Counted from the first letter of the stretch, positions 18,401-27,998 are shown. The stretch: DNA of 64,000 nt from Lichenibacterium minor (GCF_004137685.1 NZ_QYBB01000001.1:310001-374000), one strand, 5' to 3'. The notes: generated from the letters alone by a model not told the origin. Numbers and translations: made by a program.

Positions 18401-18560
18401 GGGACCGGTCCGGCTGGGCGGGCCGCCACCACGCGCGTGGACGGCCCGACGTTGGCGTGCCGCCGTTGAAGCGCCCGGGGGCGCGGGCGTCAAGGGCGGC
18501 GCGCGGCGCACCGGGGGCGGCGCGCCGGGAAGCGGTGCGGTGTCGGGTCGCCCCGGCGGC

Positions 18561-19385
18561 TCAGGGCGCCGCCCGACGCTGCCCCACCGCCACCGCCAGC
18601 GTCATGGCCAGCGCGAAGGTGCCCGACACGGCGCGGAAGTCGCCGAAATCGGCCTCCGCCACCTCCAGCCAGGCGCGGGCGCTGCCGACGAGCGGCGAAA
18701 AGGGGGAATCGGTGATCGCCACGACGGGCAGGCGCTGCGCCAGCCGTTCCGCGATCTCGACGGTGGACGGCGTGTAGGGGGCGAAGCTGACGGCGAGCAG
18801 CGCGTCCTCGGGCCGGGCGAAGGCCACCTGGTCGGGGCCGAGCGCCCCCACGTTGTCGACCAGCACCGACCGGATGTTCAGCTTGGCGAACGCGTAGGCG
18901 AGGTAGGCCGCCACCGCGAAGGTGCGGCGCTGCCCGAGGATGTACACCGTGTCGGCGCCGGCCAGCACGTCGACGGCGCGGCCCAGCGCTTCCCCGCTGA
19001 CGCGCTCCCGCAGCCGCTCCAGCGACAGCGCGGCGCTTTCGCAGAACCCGGCCAGCAGCGCTTCCGGCCTCGCGTCGCTGCCCGGCGACAGGGCCTTGAG
19101 CCGGTCCTCGTAGTCGGGCCAGCGGTTGCGCAGCAGCGCGCGGAACACGGTCTGGAGGTCGGAAAACCCCCCGTAGCCCAGCGCCTGGGCGAAGCGCACC
19201 AGCGTCGAGGGCTGCACCCCGGCGAGGTCGGCCACCGCCGCGACGGTGCCGAACGCCATCTCGTCAGGGTTGTGGAGCGCGAAATCAGCCACCTGGGCGA
19301 GGCGCTTGGGCAGGCCCGCGCGCCGCTCGAGGAGCAGGTCGCGCAGCGCCGCGAAGGAGCGCGGGGCGGGCTCGGCGCCGCTCAT
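18561..19385 (-). CDS. MurR/RpiR-family transcription regulator with SIS domain
   Basis: The 274-residue protein has an N-terminal HTH_6 domain (about 30-80, AAVADLAGVQPSTLVRFAQALGYGGF) and a SIS sugar-phosphate isomerase-like domain (about 120-255, VYILGQRRTFAVAAYLAYAF and ITDSPFSPL). Such regulators sense phosphosugars or, in alphaproteobacteria, other small carbon or nitrogen compounds. It stands divergent from metXA, sharing a 173-base gap, and upstream of the two-component genes by 160 bases; either could be its target. Confidence 0.9.
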   Translation of the reverse strand: MSGAEPAPRSFAALRDLLLERRAGLPKRLAQVADFALHNPDEMAFGTVAAVADLAGVQPSTLVRFAQALGYGGFSDLQTVFRALLRNRWPDYEDRLKALSPGSDARPEALLAGFCESAALSLERLRERVSGEALGRAVDVLAGADTVYILGQRRTFAVAAYLAYAFAKLNIRSVLVDNVGALGPDQVAFARPEDALLAVSFAPYTPSTVEIAERLAQRLPVVAITDSPFSPLVGSARAWLEVAEADFGDFRAVSGTFALAMTLAVAVGQRRAAP

Positions 19386-19484
19386 GGGGGCGAAGCCGCG
19401 CGGCGGGCGGGGGCGGTCGGCTCGGGACGTAGGCGCATCGCGCCATCTGGGGTGGCCGCCGCCGGCCGGTCAAGCCGGGCACGC

Positions 19485-19514
19485 TTGACGGGGTCGGGAC
19501 GAAAATCCCATAAA
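19485..19514 (+). promoter_or_regulatory. Candidate sigma-70 promoter of metXA
   Basis: TTGACG (19485-19490) and CATAAA (19509-19514) are 18 bases apart. They would start a leader of about 40 bases before the GTG at 19559, too short for a SAM riboswitch plus ribosome site. Confidence 0.5.
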
Positions 19515-19558
19515 GCGGACGCAACGTTCGACAGACAGAACGCGACCGGGACGACATC

Positions 19559-20752
19559 GTGGCGACACTCGCAGCCAGACCCCTGCCCCACCGCGAAGCC
19601 GAGACGCCCACGAGCCTGGTCATGACGTTTGCGGCGGACCGTCCGCTGCAGCTCGATTCGGGCGCCGCCATCGCGCCGCTGACGGTCGCCTACCAGACCT
19701 ACGGCACGCTGAACGCCGCCAAATCCAACGCCGTCCTGGTGTGCCACGCCCTCACGGGCGACCAGCACGTCGCCAACGTCCATCCCGTCACCGGCAAGCC
19801 CGGCTGGTGGGGCGCCATGGTGGGGCCGGGGCGCCCGATCGACACGGACCGCTTCTTCGTGATCTGTTCCAACGTGGTCGGCGGCTGCATGGGGACGACG
19901 GGGCCGGCCTCGGTCGACCCGGCGTCCGGCCGGGCCTACGGGCTCGACCTCCCGGTGATCACCATCCCCGACATGGTGCGGGCCCAGGCCATGCTGGTCG
20001 ACGCGCTCGGCATCGACACGCTGTTCTGCGTCATCGGCGGCTCGATGGGCGGCATGCAGGTCCTGCAATGGGCGGCCGTGTATCCGGAGCGGGTGTTCTC
20101 CGCCGTGCCGATCGCGACGGCGGCCCGGCACTCGTCGCAGAACATCGCCTTCCACGAGGTCGGTCGGCAAGCCGTGATGGCCGACCCGGATTGGCGGGGC
20201 GGCCGCTACCTCGACGCCGACACGCGGCCCGAGAAGGGGCTGGGCGTGGCCCGCATGGCGGCGCACGTGACCTACCTGTCCGACCAGGCGCTGCACGCCA
20301 AGTTCGGCCGCCGGCTCCAGGACCGGGCGGCGCCCACCTTCACCTTCGACGCCGACTTCCAGGTGGAAAGCTACCTGCGCTACCAGGGGCGGAGCTTCGT
20401 CGAGCGCTTCGACGCCAATTCCTACCTCTACATGACCCGCGCCATGGACTATTTCGACCTCGCCGCCGACCACGGCGGCCGGCTCGCGGACGCGTTCCGG
20501 GGAACGCGCACCCGGTTCTGCGTCGCCTCCTTCACCTCCGACTGGCTGTTCCCGACGTCCGAGTCGCGGGCCGTCGTCCACGCCCTGAACGCCGGCGGCG
20601 CGTCCGTGTCCTTCGTCGAGATCGAGACCGACAAGGGCCACGACGCCTTCCTGCTCGACGTGCCCGACCTCATCACCACCTCGCGCGGCTTCATCGCCGC
20701 GGCGGCGCGGGCCCGCGGCCTCGACGCGCCCGCCGGGGAGCCCGCGCCGTGA
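19559..20752 (+). CDS. metXA: Homoserine O-acetyltransferase
   Basis: The 397-residue alpha/beta-hydrolase carries the MetX hallmarks: LVCHALTGD, the nucleophile Ser162 in GGSMGGMQ, the catalytic Asp region FTSDWLFPT and His in DKGHDAFL. It makes O-acetylhomoserine from homoserine and acetyl-CoA for methionine synthesis (some alphaproteobacterial members use succinyl-CoA; the sequence alone does not decide for me). The start is the GTG at 19559. Its TGA overlaps the metW GTG as GTGA, so the pair is translationally coupled, the usual alphaproteobacterial arrangement. Confidence 0.95.
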   Translation: MATLAARPLPHREAETPTSLVMTFAADRPLQLDSGAAIAPLTVAYQTYGTLNAAKSNAVLVCHALTGDQHVANVHPVTGKPGWWGAMVGPGRPIDTDRFFVICSNVVGGCMGTTGPASVDPASGRAYGLDLPVITIPDMVRAQAMLVDALGIDTLFCVIGGSMGGMQVLQWAAVYPERVFSAVPIATAARHSSQNIAFHEVGRQAVMADPDWRGGRYLDADTRPEKGLGVARMAAHVTYLSDQALHAKFGRRLQDRAAPTFTFDADFQVESYLRYQGRSFVERFDANSYLYMTRAMDYFDLAADHGGRLADAFRGTRTRFCVASFTSDWLFPTSESRAVVHALNAGGASVSFVEIETDKGHDAFLLDVPDLITTSRGFIAAAARARGLDAPAGEPAP

Positions 20753-21408
20753 GCCCCCCGCGCCTGTCCGGCCTCGACCCGACGGTCGAGCGCCGCCCGA
20801 CCCGCCGCGAAGACGCCCGCAACGACCTGCGCCTCGTCGCCGAGATGGTGGAGCACGGGTCGCGCGTGCTCGACCTCGGCTGCGGCGACGGCTCGCTGCT
20901 CAGCCTCCTCGCCGACACCCGCGGCGTGGACGCGCGCGGGCTGGAGCTGTCGCAGGGCGGCGTCAACCTGTGCGTGGCCCGGGGCCTGCCGGTGATCCAG
21001 GGCGACGCCGACACCGACCTCGCCACCTATCCCGACGACGCCTTCGACTACGTCATCCTGTCGCAGACCCTGCAGGCGGTGCGGCGCCCCAGGGACGTGC
21101 TGGAGAACATGCTGCGCATCGGGCGACGCGCCATCGTGTCCTTCCCCAACTTCGCGCATTGGCGCGTGCGGCTGGAGCTGGGGCTGCGCGGGCGCATGCC
21201 CGTCACCGAAACGCTGCCGATCTCCTGGCACGAAACGCCCAACATCCATTTCTGCTCCATCCGCGACTTCCTGGACCTCGCGGACGAGATCGGCGCCACG
21301 ATCGAGCGCGGGCTCGTGCTCGACCGCCGCGGACGGGTGATGAAGGACGGCGCGCCGGCGCGCTGGAACCTGTTCGGCGAGCAGGCGGTGTTCCTTCTGA
21401 AGCGCTGA
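20749..21408 (+). CDS. metW: Methionine biosynthesis protein MetW
   Basis: The 219-residue SAM-methyltransferase-like protein has [15 protein letters not shown] near residue 40, [26 protein letters not shown] and [11 protein letters not shown], all typical of MetW. MetW partners MetX and is needed for full homoserine acyltransferase activity in bacteria that carry both. It starts at the GTG 20749 overlapping the metXA stop. Confidence 0.95.
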   Translation: MSPPRLSGLDPTVERRPTRREDARNDLRLVAEMVEHGSRVLDLGCGDGSLLSLLADTRGVDARGLELSQGGVNLCVARGLPVIQGDADTDLATYPDDAFDYVILSQTLQAVRRPRDVLENMLRIGRRAIVSFPNFAHWRVRLELGLRGRMPVTETLPISWHETPNIHFCSIRDFLDLADEIGATIERGLVLDRRGRVMKDGAPARWNLFGEQAVFLLKR

Positions 21409-21468
21409 GCGGGTCCGCGCGGGCCCGCCCGCGCGCCCCGCCGTCCTGCTCCACCGAGGGCCGGGGCG

Positions 21469-22053
21469 TCAGCCCAGGTGTTTCGCGATGTCGCCCAGGA
21501 TCACCAAGTGTTCCTGGATGCGGCCCTTGGCGAGCTTGGCGATGTCGGTCTCGGCCGCGTCGTCGGCCACCTGCAGATACGCGTCCTGGATGCCGAGCAG
21601 CTTCCTGTGGCCGTCGACCTCGGCCTGGATGTAGGCCTTCTCGAACTCCGGCCCGGCCGCCATGTCGCGGAACCTCGCCACCGCGGCCCGGCCCTCGGCG
21701 TCGAGGTTGGCCTCGACCTCCGCGTCGGTCGGCGCCACCGTGGCGCCCGTCGGCTTCGCGCCGGGCATGGTCCGGCCTTTCAGCACGTCGGCGATGCCGT
21801 CCTGCTCGGCCGCCTCGAAGTCGGCGAACTGCCTGCCCATCGGGTGCTTCAGCTTGCCTTGGGCGATGCGGCTGATCATCAGCGACTGCGAGCCCGCCGC
21901 CAGCGTGTCCCTGATGTGGGTCCTCGCGGCATCGGACAGGGCGGGGGCCGGCATCGCCGACGCGGCGGCCGGGGCGGACGACTGGGCCCGGACGGCGCCG
22001 CCGGCGAGCGTGGCGCCGGCGGCGAGGCCGGCCAGAAGGGTACGGCGTTGCAT
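21469..22053 (-). CDS. Exported DUF4142 protein
   Basis: The 194-residue protein starts at ATG 22053 with MQRRTLLAGLAAGATLAGGA, a signal peptide whose adjacent Arg-Arg could be read by the Tat route, with cleavage probably near VRAQ. The remainder is helical (THIRDTLAAGSQSLMISRIA, FADFEAAEQDGIADVL, FEKAYIQAEVDGHRKLLGI), matching the DUF4142 four-helix, ferritin-like arrangement. These periplasmic proteins often appear in stress or envelope settings without known activity. It converges with metW. Confidence 0.85.
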   Translation of the reverse strand: MQRRTLLAGLAAGATLAGGAVRAQSSAPAAASAMPAPALSDAARTHIRDTLAAGSQSLMISRIAQGKLKHPMGRQFADFEAAEQDGIADVLKGRTMPGAKPTGATVAPTDAEVEANLDAEGRAAVARFRDMAAGPEFEKAYIQAEVDGHRKLLGIQDAYLQVADDAAETDIAKLAKGRIQEHLVILGDIAKHLG

Positions 22054-22191
22054 GGTGTTCCTCCGCGCGGGGACGGCCCCGGGCTTCGACGGCGTCCGGG
22101 GCCCGAGACCGGGCAATGGCGTCAGGCGGGCGGAGGTTGCCGCCGCCGGCGTCGCCGACGTCGCAACCCGCCCCCGCCGGGCCCCCGCTCA

Positions 22192-22218
22192 TTGCGCAGC
22201 GCGGGTCCCGCCTCTACA
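22192..22218 (+). promoter_or_regulatory. Candidate promoter of the lut operon
   Basis: TTGCGC (22192-22197) and TCTACA (22213-22218) with a 15-base spacer. The CATTGCG and CTCTACA heptamers and their spacing are the same as before the GntR gene at 15 kb. Confidence 0.35.
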
Positions 22219-22254
22219 TCGGAGCTGTTCCAGGGACGGGGAGGCGCGAGGCGT

Positions 22255-23049
22255 TTGGACGGACGAGCGGCGGCATCGCGCAAGCCCCTTCGGCGGGATG
22301 TCCGCGTCGGGCTCTTCGTCACCTGCCTGGTGGACCTGTTCCGCCCTTCGGTCGGGTTTGCGGCCGTCAAGCTGCTGCAGGACGCGGGCTGCATCGTGGA
22401 AGTGCCCACGCAGACCTGCTGCGGACAGCCCGCCTATAATTCCGGGGACCGCGCCACCACGGCCACCATCGCCGCCCAGGTGATCGACGCCTTCGCGGGC
22501 TTCGAGCACGTCGTGGCGCCGTCGGGATCCTGCGCGGCGATGATCAAGCGCCACTATCCGGAGCTCTTCGCCGACGACCCCGAGATGCTGCGGCGCGCCG
22601 AGGAGCTGGCCGCGCGCACCCACGAGCTCGTGTCCTTCCTGGCCGACGTCATGGGGGTCGAGCGCGTCGACGCCGCCTTCGACGGCACCGTCACCTACCA
22701 CGACGGCTGCTCGGGGCTGCGCGAGCTCGGCGTCCGCGACCAGCCGCGGCGCCTGCTCGGCACCGTGCGGGGCCTCGACCTCGTGGAATCGGCCAACACC
22801 GACGTGTGCTGCGGCTTCGGCGGCACCTTCGCGGTGAAATACGGCGAGCTGTCGAACTCCATCGTCGAGCGCAAGGTCGGCACCGTGGTGGGCAGCGGCG
22901 CCCGCACGCTCGTGGCGGGCGACCTCGGCTGCCTGATGAACATCGCCGGCAAGCTCAGCCGCATGGGCTCGCACGTCGAGGTGCGCCACGTCGCGGAGAT
23001 CCTCGCCGGGGACACCGAGGCGGCGCCGATCGGGTCGCCGACCCGATGA
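22255..23049 (+). CDS. lutA: L-lactate oxidation iron-sulphur subunit LutA
   Basis: The 264-residue protein has the two CCG-type domains of LutA/GlcF-like oxidoreductases: TCCGQPAYNSG near residue 60 and DVCCGFGGTF near 184, plus HDGCSGLRELG. LutABC oxidises L-lactate to pyruvate. I see no ATG or GTG in frame close to the conserved VGLFVTCLVDLF, but a TTG at 22255 has GGGGAGG nine bases upstream, so a TTG start is chosen; it adds about 18 basic residues. lutB follows after 103 bases. Confidence 0.88.
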   Translation: MDGRAAASRKPLRRDVRVGLFVTCLVDLFRPSVGFAAVKLLQDAGCIVEVPTQTCCGQPAYNSGDRATTATIAAQVIDAFAGFEHVVAPSGSCAAMIKRHYPELFADDPEMLRRAEELAARTHELVSFLADVMGVERVDAAFDGTVTYHDGCSGLRELGVRDQPRRLLGTVRGLDLVESANTDVCCGFGGTFAVKYGELSNSIVERKVGTVVGSGARTLVAGDLGCLMNIAGKLSRMGSHVEVRHVAEILAGDTEAAPIGSPTR

Positions 23050-23152
23050 GCGCGCCCTTCGGCCGACCGCCGCGGCCCGGGCGCGCCGCCCCGATGCCCC
23101 CATCGCGGCGGGTCCCCCGCGCGCGCGCCGTCCTCCAGACCCGGATGCTGCC

Positions 23153-24592
23153 ATGACGATCCACCCGACGTCCCCGCAGTTCAAGGAGAACGCCCACGCG
23201 GCGCTCGGGGATCGCGAGCTGCAGCGCGCCCTCGGCCACGTGCGCCAGGCCTTCATCGCCAAGCGCGCCGCCGCGGCCGAAGCCCTGCCCGAGTTCGAAG
23301 CGCTGCGCGACAGCGCGCGGGACATCAAAGCCCACACGCTGAAGCACCTCGACCTCTACATCGAGGCCTGGGAGGAGAAGGTGACGGCGGCGGGCGGCCA
23401 CGTCCACTTCGCCCGCGACGCCGAAGAAGCGCGGAAGGCCGTGCTCGACATCTGCCGGCGCGTCGGCGCCCGCACGGTCACCAAGGGCAAGAGCATGATC
23501 TCCGAGGAGATCGGCCTCAACGCCGCCATCGAGGCCGCCGGCCTCGTCCCGGTCGAGACCGACCTCGGCGAATACATCGTGCAGCTCCGCGGCGAGGTGC
23601 CGAGCCACATCATCGCCCCCGCGGTCCACCTCACCCGCGACCAGGTCGAGGCCGACTTCCGCCGCCACCACGTCCACCTCGACGCCGACCGGGACATCTC
23701 CACCCACCACAGTCTGCAGGCCGAGGCCCGCGGGATCCTGCGGGAGCGCTTCCTCGCCGCGGACGTGGGCATCACGGGCGCGAACTTCCTCGTGGCCGAG
23801 ACCGGCACCTCGGTGATCGTCACCAACGAGGGCAACGGCGACCTGACGCAGCTCCTGCCGCGCGTCCACGTCGTGCTGGCCTCGATCGAGAAGCTGGTGC
23901 CGACGCTGGAAGACGTGGGGCAGCTGCTGCGCGTGCTGGCGCGCTCCGCCACGGGCCAGGAGATGTCGGTCTACACGACGCTGTCGACGGGCCCGCGCCG
24001 CCCGGAGGACCCCGACGGGCCGGACGAATACCACGTCGTTCTGATCGACAACGGCCGCTCCTCGATGCTCGGCACGAGCTTCGAGGAGATGCTGCGCTGC
24101 ATCCGCTGCGGCGCCTGCATGAACCATTGCCCGGTGTACCATTCGGTCGGCGGCCACGCCTACGGCTGGATCTACCCCGGCCCGATGGGCGCCGTCCTCA
24201 CCCCCGCGCTGATCGGCGTCGAGACGGCCGGCCATCTGCCCAACGCGTCGACGTTCTGCGGGCGCTGCGAAAGCGTGTGCCCGGTGCGTATCCCCCTGCC
24301 CAAGCTGATGCGCCATTGGCGCGAACGCGAGTTCGAGCGCCACCTGCAGCCCGCGACGGTGCGGAGCGGGCTCACCTTCTGGGGCTGGTTCGCCACCCGG
24401 CCGAAGCTGTACCGCGCCGCGACCGGGCTCGCCATGCGGGCGCTTCACGTCGCGGGCGGCGCGCGGGGCCGCTTCGCGTCCCTGCCCTTCGCCAAGGGCT
24501 GGACGGACTTCCGCGACATGCCCGCCCCCCAGGGCGGCACCTTTCAAAGCCAATGGAAGGCCAAGCGCGGCCGGCCGGGGACCGCCGCGTGA
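23153..24592 (+). CDS. lutB: L-lactate oxidation iron-sulphur subunit LutB
   Basis: The 479-residue protein has the LUD (DUF162) region (about 70-300: TKGKSMISEEIGLN, GANFLVAETGTSVIVTNEGN) and then two 4Fe-4S ferredoxin motifs, CIRCGACMNHCPVYHSVGG near residue 316 and CGRCESVCPVRIPL near 367. It matches LutB in length and order. The stop overlaps the lutC start as GTGA. Confidence 0.94.
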   Translation: MTIHPTSPQFKENAHAALGDRELQRALGHVRQAFIAKRAAAAEALPEFEALRDSARDIKAHTLKHLDLYIEAWEEKVTAAGGHVHFARDAEEARKAVLDICRRVGARTVTKGKSMISEEIGLNAAIEAAGLVPVETDLGEYIVQLRGEVPSHIIAPAVHLTRDQVEADFRRHHVHLDADRDISTHHSLQAEARGILRERFLAADVGITGANFLVAETGTSVIVTNEGNGDLTQLLPRVHVVLASIEKLVPTLEDVGQLLRVLARSATGQEMSVYTTLSTGPRRPEDPDGPDEYHVVLIDNGRSSMLGTSFEEMLRCIRCGACMNHCPVYHSVGGHAYGWIYPGPMGAVLTPALIGVETAGHLPNASTFCGRCESVCPVRIPLPKLMRHWREREFERHLQPATVRSGLTFWGWFATRPKLYRAATGLAMRALHVAGGARGRFASLPFAKGWTDFRDMPAPQGGTFQSQWKAKRGRPGTAA

Positions 24593-25278
24593 GCGCCGCC
24601 GGGGACGGAAGCGCGCGCGACACGGTGCTGGGCACCGTCCGCCGCTCGCTGGGCGTCACGGGCCGCGAAGCCCCGCGGCGCGACGCCGTCGAGGCCCGCA
24701 TCGCGCTCGCGCGGCCCGGCGTCGTCCCGGCGCGCGGCCAGCTCCCGGACGCCGAGCGCGTGGCGCTGTTCTGCGACAAGGCCGAGGCCGCCGCCGCCAC
24801 GGTGGAGCGGGTGGCGACCGCCGCGGACGTGCCGGACGCGGTGGCGCGCTTCCTGCGGGACGCCAACCTGCCGGCGACGATCCGCATGGGATCCGACCCG
24901 GCGCTCCGATCCCTCCCCTGGCACGCCACGGCGCTCGACACCGCCGTGGGGCCCTCGGACGGCTCGGACATCAACGGACTCAGCTGGGCCTACGGCGCCG
25001 TGGCGGAAAGCGGCACGCTGGTGCTCCTGTCCGGGCAGGACAACCCGACGACGCTCAACTTCCTGCCCGACAACCACGTGGTGGTGGTGGCGGCGCGGGA
25101 CGTCGCGGGCGACTATGAGGCCGTGCTGGCGCGCGTCCGCGAGCGCTACGGCAAAGGCCTCATGCCGCGGACGCTCAACTTCGTCACCGGGCCGTCCCGC
25201 TCGGCCGACATCGAGCAGACGCTGATCCTCGGCGCCCACGGGCCGCGCCGGCTGCACGTCGTGGTGGTCGAGGCCTGA
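24589..25278 (+). CDS. lutC: L-lactate oxidation subunit LutC
   Basis: The 229-residue LUD-domain protein begins at the GTG in the GTGA overlap with lutB. The C-terminal half shows ISWAYGAVAESGT-type family sequence (LSWAYGAVAESGTLVLLSG), LPDNHVVVV and FVTGPSRSADIEQTLILGAH, as in LutC. With LutA and LutB it completes the complex. No lactate permease or LutR regulator is adjacent; the GntR gene at 15 kb shares a promoter-like motif with lutA, but a regulatory link is only a guess. Confidence 0.93.
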   Translation: MSAAGDGSARDTVLGTVRRSLGVTGREAPRRDAVEARIALARPGVVPARGQLPDAERVALFCDKAEAAAATVERVATAADVPDAVARFLRDANLPATIRMGSDPALRSLPWHATALDTAVGPSDGSDINGLSWAYGAVAESGTLVLLSGQDNPTTLNFLPDNHVVVVAARDVAGDYEAVLARVRERYGKGLMPRTLNFVTGPSRSADIEQTLILGAHGPRRLHVVVVEA

Positions 25279-25290
25279 TTTACGCCGCGC

Positions 25291-25319
25291 CGCGCGAACG
25301 GATCGGCGCTTCGCGCGTT
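25291..25319 (+). terminator. Stem-loop after lutC
   Basis: CGCGCGAA (25291-25298) pairs perfectly with TTCGCGCG (25310-25317) around an 11-base loop, followed by TTC. It lies 12 bases after the lutC stop. The weak T run makes this a possible rather than certain terminator. Confidence 0.4.
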
Positions 25320-25364
25320 CACGGCTGAGCTGACGCTGTGGGCGGCGCGCGAGGAGTTACGGGC

Positions 25365-26060
25365 ATGAGACTGACGCTTTCCGCCGGCATCGCGGCCCTC
25401 GGCCTGTTGACGGCGACCCCGTCCTTCGCCTGCGGCACCGGCAAGGTGCTGTTCTCCGACGACTTCAAGCAGGTGGACGCGTCCTGGGGTTTCGACAGCC
25501 CGGACGTCCAGGTCGAGGAAGGCAAGGTCAAGGTCAAGCCGCAGCCCGACATCTCGAACCTGCTCGTGTACAAGGCCATCCTGTTCAACGACGCCGATTA
25601 CTGCCTGACCGTGCGGGTGCCGAACAAGCTCAGCGACAACGACAACACCATGGCGGGCCCGATCTTCTGGGCCAAGGACTACGACAACTACTATATGTTC
25701 ATGGTCACGCCGAGCGGCTTCGCCGAGATCACCCGCAAGGTGAACGGCAAGTGGATCGACGTCGTGGAATGGAAGCAGAGCGCCGACATCAAGCGCGCCA
25801 CCGGCTCGCAAAACCTGCTGGAGGTGAAGATGGACGGCGGCACGGTGTCGACCTTCATCAACGGCCAGCCCTTCGCCAGCGTGAAGGGGCAGGCGCCGGA
25901 CGGCGGCGGGCAGATCGGCATGCGGGCGCAGTCCGAGAAGGACCAGACCGACACCTGGAAGTTCTCGCAGCTCCAGGTCACCGCGCTCGACAACGCCAAG
26001 CCCGCCGACGTGACGCCCAGCACGCCGGCGCCCGCCACGGTGGCGCCGAAGGCGCCCTGA
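25365..26060 (+). CDS. Exported protein with concanavalin-like (DUF1080/LamG-type) fold
   Basis: The 231-residue protein has a signal peptide (MRLTLSAGIAALGLLTATPS, cleavage probably after SFA, leaving Cys first; the -3 residue does not make a good lipobox). The mature part is strand-rich: VLFSDDFKQVDASWGF, KLSDNDNTMAGPIFWAKDYD, YYMFMVTPSGFAEI, NLLEVKMDGGTVSTFINGQP and GGQIGMRAQ, which suggests a jelly-roll like family-16 or DUF1080 domains. Sugar binding or hydrolysis is possible, but I cannot identify catalytic residues. GAGGAG is a strong ribosome site before ATG 25365. Confidence 0.8.
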   Translation: MRLTLSAGIAALGLLTATPSFACGTGKVLFSDDFKQVDASWGFDSPDVQVEEGKVKVKPQPDISNLLVYKAILFNDADYCLTVRVPNKLSDNDNTMAGPIFWAKDYDNYYMFMVTPSGFAEITRKVNGKWIDVVEWKQSADIKRATGSQNLLEVKMDGGTVSTFINGQPFASVKGQAPDGGGQIGMRAQSEKDQTDTWKFSQLQVTALDNAKPADVTPSTPAPATVAPKAP

Positions 26061-26311
26061 CCCCCCGAAGCTTCCCGTCCAGCGGGGGAAAGCCGGAGCC
26101 GGCATCGCGGCCGCGTCCCCTGTTGCGGCGGCGCAACATCGCGGCCGAAAGCGCGGATGACCCCGGGGGCCGGGCGCCCGGGCGTCGCGCGGGCCACGGA
26201 TCCACCGCATTGTCGCACTAGCGAAAAGCATGGGCCGCAGCGGTCCCGGGGTCCCGTCCGGATCCTGGGTTCCCTCGCGTTCGGGCCCGCGTCGCGATGG
26301 GCAGGGATCGG

Positions 26312-27919
26312 ATGACGGCTGAAACGAAGCGCAATCGGGTGTCGCGGGCGGCGCTCATCGCCGCCGTGGCGGGGTTGACGGCGGGCTTCGCCTCGGCCGC
26401 CCAGGCCCAGTCCTCGCCGCTGCTGGCCCCGACGCCGCTGGCCAACACGCCGGCCCCTGCGACGCCAGCCGCCGGTGCGCCGCCCGCCGCAGCCGCGGCC
26501 CCCGCCATCGCGCTGCCGGCGGTCCCCGCCGCGCCGCCCGTCGCGGCCTCGCTCCCGAAGGTGCCGGCCGCCACCCAGCCCGACGCTGCCGCCGCGGCCG
26601 GAACCGTGGTGTCGGCGCCTCCGGCCGCCGCAGCCGCAGCCCCGGCGTCGCCCACCCCGGCCGAAGCCTCGGCACCGACCGCCGCGCCGGCCCCCTTGAC
26701 CCCCGTGGTGGTCGCCAAGAAGAAGCGCGTCGCCCCCCCGGCCCCGCCGCGCGAAACGGCGCTGTCGACCGATCCCGAGCCGACCTTGACGGCCGAAACC
26801 TTCTTCGCCACCGCCAAGGCGTCCGAGCGCTACGCATCCATCGCGGACGCCGGCGGCTGGCCCGAGATCGCCGGCCCCGTTTCGGCCGGCTCGCCCGGCA
26901 AGGCCATCTCGACGCTGCGCCTGCGCCTCGCCATCGAGGGCGATCTCGGCAAGGCCGAGGGCGGAGACCCCGCCGACCTGACGGCCGGCATGTTCTCGCA
27001 GAAGTGGGGCAACGACCTCGCCGCGGCCGTGAAGCGCTTCCAGGCGCGCCACGGCCTGAAGGACACGGGCGTCGTGGCGGGCGCCACGCTGAAGGCCATG
27101 AACGTGCCGGCCCGCACGCGCTTCACCGAGCTCGCGTCCTCGGCGCAGCGCTTGGCCGGCCGCAACATCTCCTTCGCGGACCGCTACGTGGTGGTGAACA
27201 TCCCCTCGGCATCCGTCGAGGCGGTGGAGAACGGCAAGGTGGTCCACCGCTACGTGGCGGTGGTGGGCGGGCCCGAGCACGCGTCGCCGGAAGTCGACGC
27301 CAAGGTGCAGGCCATCAACCTCAACCCGACCTGGACGGTGCCGACCTCGATCATCAAGAACGAGATCATCCCGAAGATGCAGAAGGACTCCGGCTACCTC
27401 AGCCGGCAGCACATCCGCATCCTCGACGGCGCCGGCAACGTCATCAACGCCCGCTCGGTCGACTGGAACTCCCAGAAGGCCACCAACTACATCCTGCGGC
27501 AGGACTCCGGCACGTCGAACGCGCTGGGCAACATCCGCATCAACATGCCCAACAAATACGCCGTGTACATGCACGACACGCCGTCCAAGCGCTTCTTCGG
27601 CGGCGACTACCGGTTCCTGTCGCACGGCTGCGTGCGCGTCGAAGGCGTGTTCGACCTCGCCGCCTGGCTGCTCGAGGGGACGGGCGGTTCGCCGACCGGC
27701 ACCTGGACCAAGGATGCCATGCTCGACCAGGTGAAGACCGGCGACCACGAGGACATCAAGCTGCCGAAGGCGGTGCCGGTGGCCTGGGTGTACCTGACCG
27801 GCTGGGCCGATCCTTCGGGCACGGTGCAGTTCCGCGACGACGTCTACGGCATCGACACGGTGGGCGCCAACGTCCAGGCCGCCGCCGACCCGGTCTCGAC
27901 GGCGGCCAACAGGAACTGA
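26312..27919 (+). CDS. L,D-transpeptidase (YkuD/YcbB type)
   Basis: From ATG 26312 (AGGGA six bases before) the protein has 535 residues; an ATG at 26297 lacks a ribosome site. A signal sequence (cleavage near AQAQ, about residue 34) is followed by an Ala/Pro-rich linker of roughly 100 residues, a peptidoglycan-binding domain (VKRFQARHGLKDTGVV), and a YkuD domain with the catalytic motif SHGCVRVEG near residue 439. Such enzymes crosslink peptidoglycan 3-3 or attach proteins to it in the periplasm. The large linker would let the catalytic domain reach across the periplasm. Confidence 0.93.
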   Translation: MTAETKRNRVSRAALIAAVAGLTAGFASAAQAQSSPLLAPTPLANTPAPATPAAGAPPAAAAAPAIALPAVPAAPPVAASLPKVPAATQPDAAAAAGTVVSAPPAAAAAAPASPTPAEASAPTAAPAPLTPVVVAKKKRVAPPAPPRETALSTDPEPTLTAETFFATAKASERYASIADAGGWPEIAGPVSAGSPGKAISTLRLRLAIEGDLGKAEGGDPADLTAGMFSQKWGNDLAAAVKRFQARHGLKDTGVVAGATLKAMNVPARTRFTELASSAQRLAGRNISFADRYVVVNIPSASVEAVENGKVVHRYVAVVGGPEHASPEVDAKVQAINLNPTWTVPTSIIKNEIIPKMQKDSGYLSRQHIRILDGAGNVINARSVDWNSQKATNYILRQDSGTSNALGNIRINMPNKYAVYMHDTPSKRFFGGDYRFLSHGCVRVEGVFDLAAWLLEGTGGSPTGTWTKDAMLDQVKTGDHEDIKLPKAVPVAWVYLTGWADPSGTVQFRDDVYGIDTVGANVQAAADPVSTAANRN

Positions 27920-27998
27920 GAAGGGGGCGCTCGGCCCCCGCACAGCTCCGACGTCGCGGGACGGCGCCCGTGACAGGCGAGGATCGAGAGCCGACATC

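Noticed and set aside
19386..19558. SAM riboswitch (SAM-II) before metXA
   Set aside because: The conserved pseudoknot core (such as GCUAAA with the paired loops) is not found, and a good promoter leaves only about 40 bases of leader.
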